Positions 56,575 through 64,000 are shown, counted from the stretch's first letter. The stretch: DNA of 64,000 nt from Lacihabitans sp. CS3-21 (GCF_024343675.1 NZ_RJUD01000001.1:62001-126000), one strand, 5' to 3'. Notes: generated from the letters alone by a model not told the origin. Program-made: numbers and translations.

Positions 56575-56597
56575 GATTAACTGCTTGGTTTACAATA

Positions 56598-56671
56598 CAA
56601 AATTGCATGAAAAAGCAAAACTGAAAATCACCTTAAATGGGTATATTGAAAACTACCACAAAAGGTGTAGT
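56598..56671 (-). promoter_or_regulatory. Regulon promoter A (upstream of the propeller lipoprotein)
   Basis: Box ACTACACCTTTTGTGGTAGT (56671-56652, minus strand), then AATATAC, GTGATTTTCAG and, exactly 50 nt after the box, TTTG (56601-56598) ending a CAATTTTG -7 region. The same architecture is found at promoters B, C and D. Confidence 0.7.
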
Positions 56672-56690
56672 TTCACCAAAAAATTCAAAA

Positions 56691-56723
56691 GAAAAAAGCA
56701 CTAAATTGTAAAAACTTAGTGCT
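56691..56723 (-). terminator. Intrinsic terminator of the first peptide cassette
   Basis: AGCACTAA / TTAGTGCT stem with an 11-nt loop, followed on the minus strand by TTTTTTC. It is 42 bp after the peptide stop codon and just upstream of box A. Confidence 0.8.
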
Positions 56724-56764
56724 CTAGGAAAGTTTATTTTCGACAAAAAGTGTTCTAACTGGTG

Positions 56765-56917
56765 CTACCTTCTAATCTTTTGAGGTGGCTTAGGGGCAAT
56801 CGCTTTACCGTTAGCTATTCTGGCACCTTTATATTTTTTATAAATAGGGTGCGGTCCAGCAGAAAGTGTAGAAATTAAAAAGATATTGCAAAGAATGAAA
56901 ATTAGAGCCTTTTTCAT
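56765..56917 (-). CDS. 50-residue exported peptide, cassette 1
   Basis: MKKALIFILCNIFLISTLSA is a clear signal peptide. The mature part is about 30 residues, starting GPHPIYKKYKGARIANGKAI and ending PKPPQKIRR, strongly basic and Pro-rich. It is a paralog of the peptide at 61423 (shared PHPxY, ARxAxGK, PKP). It begins 15 bp after the stop of the YD-repeat-like lipoprotein and has a terminator downstream. No known family recognised. A secreted signal, toxin or structural peptide is possible. Confidence 0.75.
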   Translation of the reverse strand: MKKALIFILCNIFLISTLSAGPHPIYKKYKGARIANGKAIAPKPPQKIRR

Positions 56918-56932
56918 GATTATAAATGAGTT

Positions 56933-57763
56933 TTAGTTACAATTTGAGTAAGAAAATGTTTTGGAATAGGTTTTCTTTTCAACAGCATCAGTGTCGGTTC
57001 GCTCAATTACAAAATTATTCGAGTTGTACTTTCGGGTTGCTTTGTAATCATAATAGATGCGTGTTTTGTCAGTTAATTCCGACCAATCTTCATTATACTG
57101 AGTGGATAATGTACCAGAGGTAGAAAAAACATCGTTACTGACATTCAATGGGTCGCTATAAATCATATTATAAGTAGATTGTGCGGGATCAAATACATGT
57201 CCTTTAAATGCCATTCTATAAGATTTCTTGTTTTTGTCTTGTTCATAACTATTTATTACGAAGCGATCAATAACCTTGCCTTCCCACACTACCTCGCTTT
57301 TTGAAAGCAAACCATTTGGACCATTGTATTCGTAAGTGGAGGTTGTCCCGTCTGATTTTACAACAAGTTTTGTTATGCGTTTCTGAGCATCTGTTGTGAA
57401 CGTAAACTGGTCGTAAAGTTCTCCTTTATCATCTTTAAAATCCATTCTTGATGGAGCTCCGTTTGCATCATAGAACCAGTTTTGGCTCCAACCAAAATTA
57501 TCAGTTGTCTTAATTAAATTTCCAGTAGCGTTGTATTCATGGGTAGAAACCAAATCCACTAGTTTTCCCTCATCATCATAATTAAAAGTAGTCTCAACCA
57601 ACCTTTGATTGGCGTCAAATTTGAAGATTTCGTAATATCCACCAGTATCATAAGAAATTTTTTGTATTTGGCATACAGTTTCGACTTGTGCCACTTCCTC
57701 CTCTGGTTTTTCACAAGAAATAGTTAGGGTGGCAATGATTAAAAGCAAATAGAGTTTTTTCAT
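56933..57763 (-). CDS. YD-repeat-like lipoprotein, cassette 1
   Basis: Start set at ATG 57763 (MKKLYLLLIIATLTISC), since the longer frame begins upstream of the predicted transcript start. About 276 residues with lipidation at Cys17. The chain has RHS/YD-like strands: 'GYYEIFKFDANQRLVETTFNY', 'HEYNATGNLIKTTDN', 'WFYDANGAPSRMDFKD' and 'YEYNGPNGLLSKSE', ending in 'KTFSYSNCN'. It is about half identical to the gene at 61588. Both carry a promoter of the same family and a peptide gene right after. Function unknown. Confidence 0.78.
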   Translation of the reverse strand: MKKLYLLLIIATLTISCEKPEEEVAQVETVCQIQKISYDTGGYYEIFKFDANQRLVETTFNYDDEGKLVDLVSTHEYNATGNLIKTTDNFGWSQNWFYDANGAPSRMDFKDDKGELYDQFTFTTDAQKRITKLVVKSDGTTSTYEYNGPNGLLSKSEVVWEGKVIDRFVINSYEQDKNKKSYRMAFKGHVFDPAQSTYNMIYSDPLNVSNDVFSTSGTLSTQYNEDWSELTDKTRIYYDYKATRKYNSNNFVIERTDTDAVEKKTYSKTFSYSNCN

Positions 57764-57787
57764 GGTTTTTAATTTAATATTCTTTTG

Positions 57788-57861
57788 CAAATTTCGTACT
57801 TTGTATAATGCTGAAAATCAACCAAAAAGAGTATATTAACAACTACCACAAAAGGTGTAGT
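57788..57861 (-). promoter_or_regulatory. Regulon promoter B (upstream of cassette 1)
   Basis: Box ACTACACCTTTTGTGGTAGT (57861-57842), AATATAC four bases on, TTGATTTTCAG, then TTTG (57791-57788) exactly 50 nt after the box. The chosen ATG is 25 bp further. Confidence 0.7.
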
Positions 57862-57897
57862 TTCATTGCTGTGGAAATATGTTTTATTCTGTAAAAG

Positions 57898-57927
57898 CAA
57901 AAAAACCTCTCACAAAAAGTAAGAGGT
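57898..57927 (-). terminator. Intrinsic terminator of the collagen-like lipoprotein gene
   Basis: ACCTCT / AGAGGT stem with an 11-nt loop, followed on the minus strand by seven Ts. It starts 26 bp past the stop codon. Confidence 0.75.
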
Positions 57928-57952
57928 ATATTTTGTTTTGGGGAGAAATTTT

Positions 57953-58528
57953 TTAGTCTTTTAAATTAAAGGCTCTTTTTACTTCATTGTAATCTTTGAA
58001 GTTTATACTGCGTAATCTTGCACCCGAGGCTGGAGGAATTACAACTATACGGAATTCCTCATCTACAAAATACGTTTGAGGGTCTATTGCTTTCGAAAAA
58101 TTGATGTCAATGATAGCCTTTTTAGGTTGTAGCCTTAGCGAATATGTTATGTGGTTGCTATCATGGTAGTAATCAAAAGGGACCAACCATACTTCAGAAG
58201 GTGAGCCAAAAACACGGTTATACGCCAACACTATACCTTCATCAAGTGTTTTTTGGGTAATATTATCGATTGCGGTACCGTTGATACCTATGTTTGTTGA
58301 AAATAAACCATCCTCAGTTGAGTAAGAACTTGCAAAAAGTTCTTTTGTTACTTTTATCCAAGCAGTTGATTGAATGTTGACAGTTCCAGCATCGCCTTTC
58401 GCACCTGTTTGCCCCGGGGCACCCGTAGACCCAGCTGGTCCGGCCGGACCTGGCTCACCTTGTGGGCCTTCACAAGAATTTAAAAAACTAATAGCAAGAA
58501 TAGAAAATAGATAGATGATTTTTTTCAT
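57953..58528 (-). CDS. Collagen-like lipoprotein
   Basis: 191 residues. Lipoprotein signal with lipidation at Cys19 (SFLNSCEG) is followed directly by a collagen-like stretch of about nine to ten Gly-X-Y triplets (GPQGEPGPAGPAGSTGAPG and on to GAKGDAG, residues about 21-48). A ~140-residue beta domain then ends 'INFKDYNEVKRAFNLKD'. Collagen-like stalks trimerise, so a short surface stalk with a head is inferred. It is driven by promoter C and is divergent from a 7TMR histidine kinase. Confidence 0.82.
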   Translation of the reverse strand: MKKIIYLFSILAISFLNSCEGPQGEPGPAGPAGSTGAPGQTGAKGDAGTVNIQSTAWIKVTKELFASSYSTEDGLFSTNIGINGTAIDNITQKTLDEGIVLAYNRVFGSPSEVWLVPFDYYHDSNHITYSLRLQPKKAIIDINFSKAIDPQTYFVDEEFRIVVIPPASGARLRSINFKDYNEVKRAFNLKD

Positions 58529-58554
58529 GGTATTAAATGATTTGATTTATTTCG

Positions 58555-58628
58555 CAAATATCTATTAATACATAATACAGAAAATCATCTTAAAAGGGTA
58601 TATTAAAAACTACTATAAAAGGTGTAGT
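58555..58628 (-). promoter_or_regulatory. Regulon promoter C, in the divergent region with the kinase
   Basis: Box ACTACACCTTTTATAGTAGT (58628-58609), AATATAC, ATGATTTTCTG and, exactly 50 nt after the box, TTTG (58558-58555). On the plus strand a TATTTTTG (58650-58657) 21 nt past the box could be the -7 element of the kinase gene, so the box might control both directions. Confidence 0.7.
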
Positions 58629-58678
58629 TTTTTTGTGATGAGAAAAGGGTATTTTTGGGAATTTATTATTCTTTTGTG

Positions 58679-60529
58679 ATGAGAAAAACACTTCTACTTT
58701 TTCTTTTGATTTCCATAGTTTCTAAAGCTCAACTCAGAAAAAGTGAAGTGTACTTTTATATTGATACTACATCAAGTAAGGAACTAAAAGATATAACAGG
58801 CAACCAACAATTTAAAAAAGCAAGAAACAACATTCCTAGTGTAGGTATAAATTGTTTTCCTGTTTGGACTAAGATGTCTGTTAAAAATACCTCTAAAGAT
58901 CCACAAAATCTTTATGCACAAATTTTGGTTCCAATCATGGATTCAGTACAATACTTTGTAGTAAAAAATAAGACTATGCTCTCCAAATCTGAAAAAATGG
59001 GTTGGTGGGCTGTTTTAAAAAACAAAAAATCTCCCAATCCAAATAATTCTTTTATTTTTAGCATAAAAGGATTGGAAACGATTGAAATCTATGCAAAAAT
59101 ATTAAAGACTCATGGCACGGTAAGAATACCTCTTCAAGTCGAAATAGAAAAAGATCACTACAAAGAAATGACCAAAAAAAGTGAGTTTTGGGGGTGGTTT
59201 CTTGGAATGGGCTTTGTGGTCATATTCTTGAATTTATTTCTTTATTCTTTGGTAAAAGAAAAGGTCTATTTATTCTATTCACTCTATGTGTTTTGTCAGA
59301 TTTTCAATCTCGATAGCAGCGAGGGCGTACATTCAAGCTTATATATGAACGGTCTGTTAAGTATTTCGGGTAGAAGTGTATATTATTTTTCAATGACCTT
59401 ATTGATTATTTCAAGTATTTTATTCGTTAAATCTTATCTCAAAATAAAAGAACTACAACCCAAAATATTCTCTAAAGTACTCTCTTTTTTGATTTCTGTA
59501 GGCTGTATTTATGTGCTACTATTGGCTACCCCTGAATCAATAATGGATTTAATTACGACCAAAAAAGTATTTATTTGGGTTTTCTTTGCTTGGTTTTTTG
59601 TGTCTATCACTTTCGGATTTTTTGTGATTTTTTACGCTATTATTAAAAATTTAGAACGAAAAACTGCCTATTTGTATTTAATAGCGGGGATGCCCCTTTT
59701 TTTGGTCGGAATTTCACAAATGTTAGGAAACATCACAGTATTGCCGGTTGAATCGTCAGCACAAAGAAGTTATATTTTAATACCCGCAATAATTTTTGAG
59801 ATACTTGTACTTTGCTGGTGGTTAGCAATTAGATTTAAAATGTATTCTGATGATCGTAAAAATCTTTTACTTGAACGCAATAAACATCAACAAATAGTAC
59901 TAGAGACCGGGACTAAATTTCAAAATCAAGAGAGAAATAGAATGGCAAAAGAACTGCATGATGGAGTCGGAATAGATATTTCTATAATTAAAATGAAATT
60001 AGAGGCTATAAATTTAGATTTACTAAAGAAAGGCCAAACCACTGAAACACATGAAATTGAAGATACCATAAAAAGCATTGATAATGTCGTAACCGAAATC
60101 AGAAATTTTTCACATAATCTTGTCCCTCCTGATTTAGAAAACAATGGTTTAGTGCATGTTTTACAAAATTTAATTCATAACCTGCAAAAAGTGATCCGAG
60201 CAGTTGAAATAAATTTTACAACCAACATAAAAACTAAAATACCAATTGAAATATCACACCATTTGTTTTTTATCGCCAAAGAGCTTATGAATAATGCCAT
60301 CAATCATGCAAGTTCATCAATAATAGACATTGAGCTAATGGATTATCCATCGCGATTCGAACTGTGTGTCTCAGATAATGGCAAGCAATATGATTTCAAT
60401 TCAGCAATAAAAAAAGGAGGACTTGGTCTAAGAAGTATTCAATCCAGAGTCGAACTATTAAATGGGACTTTTGAAGTAATCGCAAAAAAGCCTATGGGTA
60501 GTTTTCATCAAATTATTATTCCAAAATAG
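58679..60529 (+). CDS. 7TMR-DISM sensor histidine kinase
   Basis: Start at ATG 58679 (MRKTLLLFLLISIVSKAQ); the longer frame uses a TTG within the promoter. About 616 residues: signal peptide, periplasmic 7TMR-DISMED2-like domain (about 20-165) and seven helices (about 170-385). A HisKA_3 core follows with 'QERNRMAKELHDGVGIDIS' (phospho-acceptor His), then a HATPase with 'VSDNGKQYDF' and 'GLGLRSIQSRVELL'. Its regulator is probably the convergent gene at 60736. It lies inside the lipoprotein/peptide regulon. Confidence 0.88.
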   Translation: MRKTLLLFLLISIVSKAQLRKSEVYFYIDTTSSKELKDITGNQQFKKARNNIPSVGINCFPVWTKMSVKNTSKDPQNLYAQILVPIMDSVQYFVVKNKTMLSKSEKMGWWAVLKNKKSPNPNNSFIFSIKGLETIEIYAKILKTHGTVRIPLQVEIEKDHYKEMTKKSEFWGWFLGMGFVVIFLNLFLYSLVKEKVYLFYSLYVFCQIFNLDSSEGVHSSLYMNGLLSISGRSVYYFSMTLLIISSILFVKSYLKIKELQPKIFSKVLSFLISVGCIYVLLLATPESIMDLITTKKVFIWVFFAWFFVSITFGFFVIFYAIIKNLERKTAYLYLIAGMPLFLVGISQMLGNITVLPVESSAQRSYILIPAIIFEILVLCWWLAIRFKMYSDDRKNLLLERNKHQQIVLETGTKFQNQERNRMAKELHDGVGIDISIIKMKLEAINLDLLKKGQTTETHEIEDTIKSIDNVVTEIRNFSHNLVPPDLENNGLVHVLQNLIHNLQKVIRAVEINFTTNIKTKIPIEISHHLFFIAKELMNNAINHASSSIIDIELMDYPSRFELCVSDNGKQYDFNSAIKKGGLGLRSIQSRVELLNGTFEVIAKKPMGSFHQIIIPK

Positions 60530-60735
60530 CGGTTTTTTTACATTACCAGTATCCTTTCCATTTTGTAATTCTACTCACCTAAAAACGAAATTTTACAATT
60601 ATTTATTCAAACATAAATTATTTTTAAGAAGCATATTAAATTTATTATGCTAAGAAATTTTTCAAGAAAATGGTAAAATAGAATTTCAGTCTTAAATTTT
60701 TGCAAAATATAAAACGCTACTTTTATGATTATTTT

Positions 60736-61371
60736 TCAAAATAATATCTCAGGATAATCACCACAATATTTTACAAGCATTGCAGTGTTTTTGAGGTTAA
60801 GTTTTGACAAAACATTCTTACGGTGTGTACTCACAGTAAGCGGACTAAGAAATAACCTTTCGGCTATCAACTCATTGGTAAGGCCATCAATAATTAGTTT
60901 TATGACTTCCTTTTCTCGCTTGGTTAAATCGGGCACATAAGCCTGATTGGGTTTTCTCCCTGCCACACCCAATGCCAAGATTGTAGTGATTTCGGGACTC
61001 ATATAAATCTGACCATTCATGACCGTTTCAATCGCATTTTGTAATTCCGAAATTCCGAGATTTTTCACCACATAGCCATCCATGCCACTCCTCAAAGCTT
61101 TTTTTATGGTGTTATAATCATTCAGCATTGTTACAGCCACGATTTTTATGTTCGGAAAGTCTCTTTTGATAATTTCGGTTGCCTCTATTCCACCCATTTG
61201 CGGCATCTCCAAATCCATCAGAATCAAGTCTATTTTCTGATTTTGACAATGCTCTATTACTTCCTTGCCATTTTTTGCATCGCCGACGATGTGCACGTCT
61301 TCAATTCTCGAAACGAGCATACTGAGCCCTTCGATAAATAAAGTATGGTCGTCGGCGATGAGGAGATTCAT
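60736..61371 (-). CDS. NarL/FixJ-type response regulator
   Basis: 211 residues. Receiver acidic residues are Asp7/Asp8 and phospho-acceptor is Asp53 (LILMDLEMPQMGG), with Lys near 104 ('GYVVKNLGISE'). The LuxR-type helix-turn-helix has 'LTKREKEVIKLIIDGLTNEL' and 'LSPLTVSTHRKNVLSKL'. It is convergent with the 7TMR kinase at 58679 (206 bp apart, no gene in between). It is the likely, unproven, binder of the 20-bp boxes at promoters A-D. Confidence 0.92.
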   Translation of the reverse strand: MNLLIADDHTLFIEGLSMLVSRIEDVHIVGDAKNGKEVIEHCQNQKIDLILMDLEMPQMGGIEATEIIKRDFPNIKIVAVTMLNDYNTIKKALRSGMDGYVVKNLGISELQNAIETVMNGQIYMSPEITTILALGVAGRKPNQAYVPDLTKREKEVIKLIIDGLTNELIAERLFLSPLTVSTHRKNVLSKLNLKNTAMLVKYCGDYPEILF

Positions 61372-61422
61372 ATTATTTAATTAATGAATATTTATAATAC
61401 TACAATTTAACAAAACCTTGAC

Positions 61423-61572
61423 TTATCTTTTTCTAACTTCTGGTTTTGGAGGAAGCGTTTTTCCGCTGGCTACTCTTGCGTTCTTTTGGTTCCTATATTT
61501 CGGGTGCGGTATAGCCATAGCCATTGAACCAAAAACCATTATGCAAATTAATAAACTTAGTGTCTTTTTCAT
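61423..61572 (-). CDS. 49-residue exported peptide, cassette 2
   Basis: MKKTLSLLICIMVFGSMAMA is a signal peptide. The mature part is about 29 residues, starting IPHPKYRNQKNARVASGKTL and ending PPKPEVRKR. It shares PHPxY, ARxAxGK and PKP plus a basic C-terminus with the cassette-1 peptide, at the same spacing. It begins 15 bp after the stop of the 61588 lipoprotein. Too short for default gene calling; no known family recognised. Confidence 0.75.
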   Translation of the reverse strand: MKKTLSLLICIMVFGSMAMAIPHPKYRNQKNARVASGKTLPPKPEVRKR

Positions 61573-61587
61573 GTTTTTGATATTTTT

Positions 61588-62418
61588 TTAGTTACAGTTT
61601 GAGTAAGCGTATGTTTTGATATAGGTCTGTTTTTCTATGGCATCTACAGAGGCTCGTTCTATAGTGAAATTATTGGAATTATACTTTCGGGTAGCCTTGA
61701 AGTCATAATAAACACGCAATTTGTTGGTAAAATCAGACCAATTTTCATCAAGCTGAGTGGATACTTTTCCTGCTGTTGCTAAAGAAGTTTTAGGGTTAAA
61801 ATTAAATGGGGTTGAATAAATGAGATCACTAGTAAAGTAAGAAGGGTCAAAAGGATGTCCTTTAATCATGATTTCATAAGATTTCTTTGTTGCGTCTGTT
61901 TCATAACTATTCACTATATATTGGTCTAAGATCTTCCCTTCCAAAGTTGCTTCACTTTTCGAGAATACACCGTTAGGTCCATTATATTCAAAAACCGCTA
62001 CCACACCATCTCTTTTTTGAACAAATTTTGTTATTCGTTTTTGAGCATCCATGGTTACCGTAAACTGCTCCGTAAGTTGTCCTTTTGGGTCTTTAAAATC
62101 AACCCTTGTCAACAAGCCATTGGCATCATAAATATAATCATCTGTATATCCGTCTTCACTAGTGGTTTTTAGCAAATTCCCTGCTGCATTATACTCATAT
62201 TTTAATGGCACTTCAACGATTTTTCCATTGTCTTCATAAGTAAGAATCGTCGAAGTTAGGCGGTTGTTGGCATCGAATTTATAGACTTCATAAGTGCCGT
62301 CATCATAGGAAATTTTTTGAATGAGGCAGTTTGTTTCAACCGGTTCTGCATCCGCGTCAGGCTTTTTACAAGAGATTGATAATGCTATCATTATCAGGAC
62401 AAATAGTGTTTTTTTCAT
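61588..62418 (-). CDS. YD-repeat-like lipoprotein, cassette 2
   Basis: 276 residues with lipoprotein signal and lipidation at Cys17 (LSISCKKP). YD-like strands are 'TYEVYKFDANNRLTSTIL', 'YEYNAAGNLLKTTSE', 'YIYDANGLLTRVDFKD' and 'FEYNGPNGVFSKSEA', with the same C-terminal 'YSNCN' as its paralog at 56933. The two align over their full length. It is driven by promoter D and followed by the peptide gene. It may bind or present the peptide, or be a surface anchor; this is speculation from linkage only. Confidence 0.78.
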   Translation of the reverse strand: MKKTLFVLIMIALSISCKKPDADAEPVETNCLIQKISYDDGTYEVYKFDANNRLTSTILTYEDNGKIVEVPLKYEYNAAGNLLKTTSEDGYTDDYIYDANGLLTRVDFKDPKGQLTEQFTVTMDAQKRITKFVQKRDGVVAVFEYNGPNGVFSKSEATLEGKILDQYIVNSYETDATKKSYEIMIKGHPFDPSYFTSDLIYSTPFNFNPKTSLATAGKVSTQLDENWSDFTNKLRVYYDFKATRKYNSNNFTIERASVDAIEKQTYIKTYAYSNCN

Positions 62419-62446
62419 GGTAATAATCTTGTTTTGATTTATATTA

Positions 62447-62520
62447 CAAAGTTCTATATTTTGATAAAGTCATAAATCAACCTAAAAGTGTATATTTATA
62501 AATACCACAAAAGGTGTAGT
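62447..62520 (-). promoter_or_regulatory. Regulon promoter D (upstream of cassette 2)
   Basis: Box ACTACACCTTTTGTGGTATT (62520-62501), AATATAC, TTGATTTATG and, exactly 50 nt after the box, TTTG (62450-62447) in a TAGAACTTTG context. The ATG is 29 bp further. Confidence 0.68.
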
Positions 62521-62580
62521 GTATAGAAGAACTGAGGTTTTTAGTATAAAATATCGATTCGTTCTGTGTCAGGCTTTAGG

Positions 62581-63516
62581 CTACTTTACTGTATTGAAGT
62601 AACGTATCCCTGTTTTTTCTAAGACGGTTTCTGCATTCAATATTTTCGAAAAATCAGGAACAACAGTGTAGAAAATAGCATCCGTAAAATGAATTTCTTT
62701 AGAATTTAAAGATTCAAAGTTGAGCTTTTGCCAAAACTGGCAACCAGAAAGAAGTATTCTTTCCACCGAAACATTGTCCATCTCAAAGTCATCTCCGAAT
62801 TTACTTCCATCAAAAAAGACGCCCTTTTTGAAGCGGCTAAAATTAAAGCTCATAGGCGAGAACGTTTTTTGAAGGGAAAAGTCGATATTTTCTCGAAATT
62901 CTGCTTCACGAAATATCGCTTCTCCTTCCCACTTACAGGATTGAAAATATCCAATTTCGTTAAAAATTGATTTATTGAAATAGGCATTTTTTCTAAAAAC
63001 TGCATTTTGAAAAAACACTTTCCGTCCGAAAATGACATTTGAAAAATTTGCATCATGTCCGATCACTGCGTTTTCTAAGTGTAGTTCACCATGTAATCTA
63101 CTTTCCGCGAATGCCAAAGAAGTGCCCACAATGGCCCCATTGAGCAATATATCACCATAAAAAGTACAATTATGAAAGCTCAAATTTGTTTCAAAATTCG
63201 AAAGGATAACCTTATTTTTGCCTTCGTTGTATCCTTTTATTTTACCTTTGAACTCACAATTCTGAAAATATAAGGGACTAGAGATTTTTACTCTACTCAG
63301 CAAGTTTGATTCCTCAAACGCCTGAAGTTTTGTAAAATCAAGGTCTCCTTCTATAGTTACATTTTGAAAAGAAACGGGCTTGTTCTTTCGTATTAATTTT
63401 ATGATGCTTTCTGCTTTTACTACTCGAAGCTCTTGAGCTATAACAGTGCTTTTACTCAAAAATAAAACTATAAATATTCCACAAAAAACCTTGGTACTAT
63501 TTTGGATTAATGTCAT
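62581..63516 (-). CDS. Exported pentapeptide-repeat protein
   Basis: 311 residues with a signal peptide (about 1-27, ending VIAQ). Most of the chain (about 45-260) is made of pentapeptide-type repeats with F/L every fifth residue, for example 'FSNVIFGRKVFFQNAVFRKN' and 'FRENIDFS', predicting a right-handed quadrilateral beta-helix. Function of exported pentapeptide proteins is mostly unknown. The start overlaps the end of the upstream gene by 20 bp, so both are one operon. Confidence 0.8.
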   Translation of the reverse strand: MTLIQNSTKVFCGIFIVLFLSKSTVIAQELRVVKAESIIKLIRKNKPVSFQNVTIEGDLDFTKLQAFEESNLLSRVKISSPLYFQNCEFKGKIKGYNEGKNKVILSNFETNLSFHNCTFYGDILLNGAIVGTSLAFAESRLHGELHLENAVIGHDANFSNVIFGRKVFFQNAVFRKNAYFNKSIFNEIGYFQSCKWEGEAIFREAEFRENIDFSLQKTFSPMSFNFSRFKKGVFFDGSKFGDDFEMDNVSVERILLSGCQFWQKLNFESLNSKEIHFTDAIFYTVVPDFSKILNAETVLEKTGIRYFNTVK

Positions 63517-64000
63517 TGCTTGGGTCCATTTTTGCCTTGTTAAATGCGTCTACTTTCTTTTGAAAATCACCATTTAGTTTATGGCTTTTGATCATACCAA
63601 AAATTTCGTCTGTGGAGTAGGCGTTGGGGTTGATCTCGTTAGTAGCTGTGCGAAATTTTAATTTTTGCTCGCTTTGTTTACTATATTTTGTGTTGTTTCT
63701 AAAAGAAAAATCGGAGCCGTTGGTGCTCATACGAGCCCCTTGACCATTTTTAAATAAAATCGGGTTTTCTGTGGTATAAAAAAAGTTATCGTCCTCGTCA
63801 TACTCTTTAAAAATATCGCTGCCGTCAGCAATTAATATCAAATAGTAGTTGCCGTTTAAGGTTGAAGGCAATGTATATTCCACTTGGATATTCTCTGTGC
63901 CAAAAAGCATGTTTGCAAAATCACCGTTGGGGGGAATCGTTACATTCAAATCGCATGATTTTTCGCTGCAAACAAATTTATTTTCGGCCACATTCTGATT
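63497..64000 (-). CDS. Partial extracellular protein, CARDB-like domain (5' end cut off)
   Basis: Only the C-terminal ~168 residues are inside the window; the frame stays open to the edge. A CARDB/Ig-like stretch reads 'GTENIQVEYTLPSTLNGNYYLILIADGSD', continuing with 'IFKEYDEDDNFFYTTENPILF'. This is typical of adhesion-type domains that present acidic Ca-binding loops. The tail (about 100-168) is polar and may be disordered. The missing N-terminal part is probably large and exported. It overlaps the pentapeptide-repeat gene. Confidence 0.6.
   Translation of the reverse strand, partial: NQNVAENKFVCSEKSCDLNVTIPPNGDFANMLFGTENIQVEYTLPSTLNGNYYLILIADGSDIFKEYDEDDNFFYTTENPILFKNGQGARMSTNGSDFSFRNNTKYSKQSEQKLKFRTATNEINPNAYSTDEIFGMIKSHKLNGDFQKKVDAFNKAKMDPSNDINPK

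Noticed and set aside
57764-57790. N-terminal extension of the cassette-1 lipoprotein
   Set aside because: It would start at the -7 region of promoter B, upstream of the expected transcript start, and would hide the lipoprotein signal.
56652-62520. Reading the four repeated 20-bp boxes as CRISPR repeats or a transposon end
   Set aside because: Copies are 750 bp to several kb apart, there are no spacers or cas genes, and each sits at a fixed place in front of a gene.
1-64000. tRNA, rRNA, insertion sequences, prophage and integration sites
   Set aside because: No cloverleaf, rRNA segment, transposase, integrase or phage structural gene could be recognised. The fibre-like proteins have signal peptides and are not in a phage context.

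Overview
The window looks like chromosomal DNA of a Bacteroidota bacterium, most likely of the Cytophagales. It is AT-rich. Promoters show the Bacteroidota TTTG / TAnnTTTG pattern. There is a 952-residue protein with a gliding-motility/type IX secretion C-terminal domain, many lipoproteins and secreted fibre-like proteins with 'ILDV...LIPR...GLLIY' modules, 7TMR-DISM and TPR histidine kinases, and solitary LytTR proteins. No rRNA, tRNA, CRISPR array, insertion sequence or phage genes were recognised. The species is not determinable from the sequence alone.

Layout. 1-6.5 kb: DUF3810 metalloprotease-like protein, non-canonical Nramp transporter, HtrA/Deg protease, Hsp20 and dihydrolipoyl dehydrogenase, all on the minus strand. 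6.7-12.8 kb: a TPR histidine kinase with a LytTR response regulator, then a solitary LytTR gene followed by two secreted fibre-like proteins. 12.9-16.4 kb: RluA-type pseudouridine synthase, aminotransferase and serine hydrolase. 16.5-22.4 kb: a plus-strand oxidative catabolic cluster (flavin monooxygenase, DUF1349 protein, alditol-oxidase-like FAD enzyme, MFS carrier, zinc dehydrogenase). 22.4-28.5 kb: J-domain protein, giant T9SS-type surface protein, greA with a hairpin-rich leader, and a decayed methyltransferase gene. 28.7-36 kb: outer-membrane and lipoprotein genes, a Crp-like regulator, a CDP-alcohol phosphotransferase, a 35-residue Lys-rich protein, mnmH-selD for 2-selenouridine in tRNA, a TIM-barrel isomerase and a DUF1761 protein. 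36-40.8 kb: secreted proteins, a cupin/TetR divergent pair with a perfect palindromic operator, an AraC regulator and a decayed partial copy of it. 40.8-47 kb: a tricorn-like protease and a NarL-type two-component pair.

47-64 kb is the most striking part. Two compact circuits are visible. Circuit 1: a 16-bp NarL-like palindrome (TACCTMTTTGGAGGTA) lies exactly 23 nt upstream of the -7 elements of three transcription units: the 7TMR histidine kinase/response regulator operon (52643-55073), the divergent operon of two secreted paralogs plus lnt, and a solitary LytTR plus secreted-protein unit. Circuit 2: a 20-bp dyad (ACTACACCTTTTGTGGTAGT and variants) lies exactly 50 nt upstream of the TTTG of the -7 element of four minus-strand units. 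These encode a propeller lipoprotein, a collagen-like lipoprotein, and two copies of a cassette made of a YD-repeat-like lipoprotein plus a 49-50 residue exported peptide. A second 7TMR histidine kinase and a NarL-type regulator lie inside this group.

The peptides are too short for ordinary ORF calling. They are paralogous, each follows its lipoprotein by about 15 bp, and with the shared promoter architecture they make the best candidate here for an undescribed surface or signalling system.
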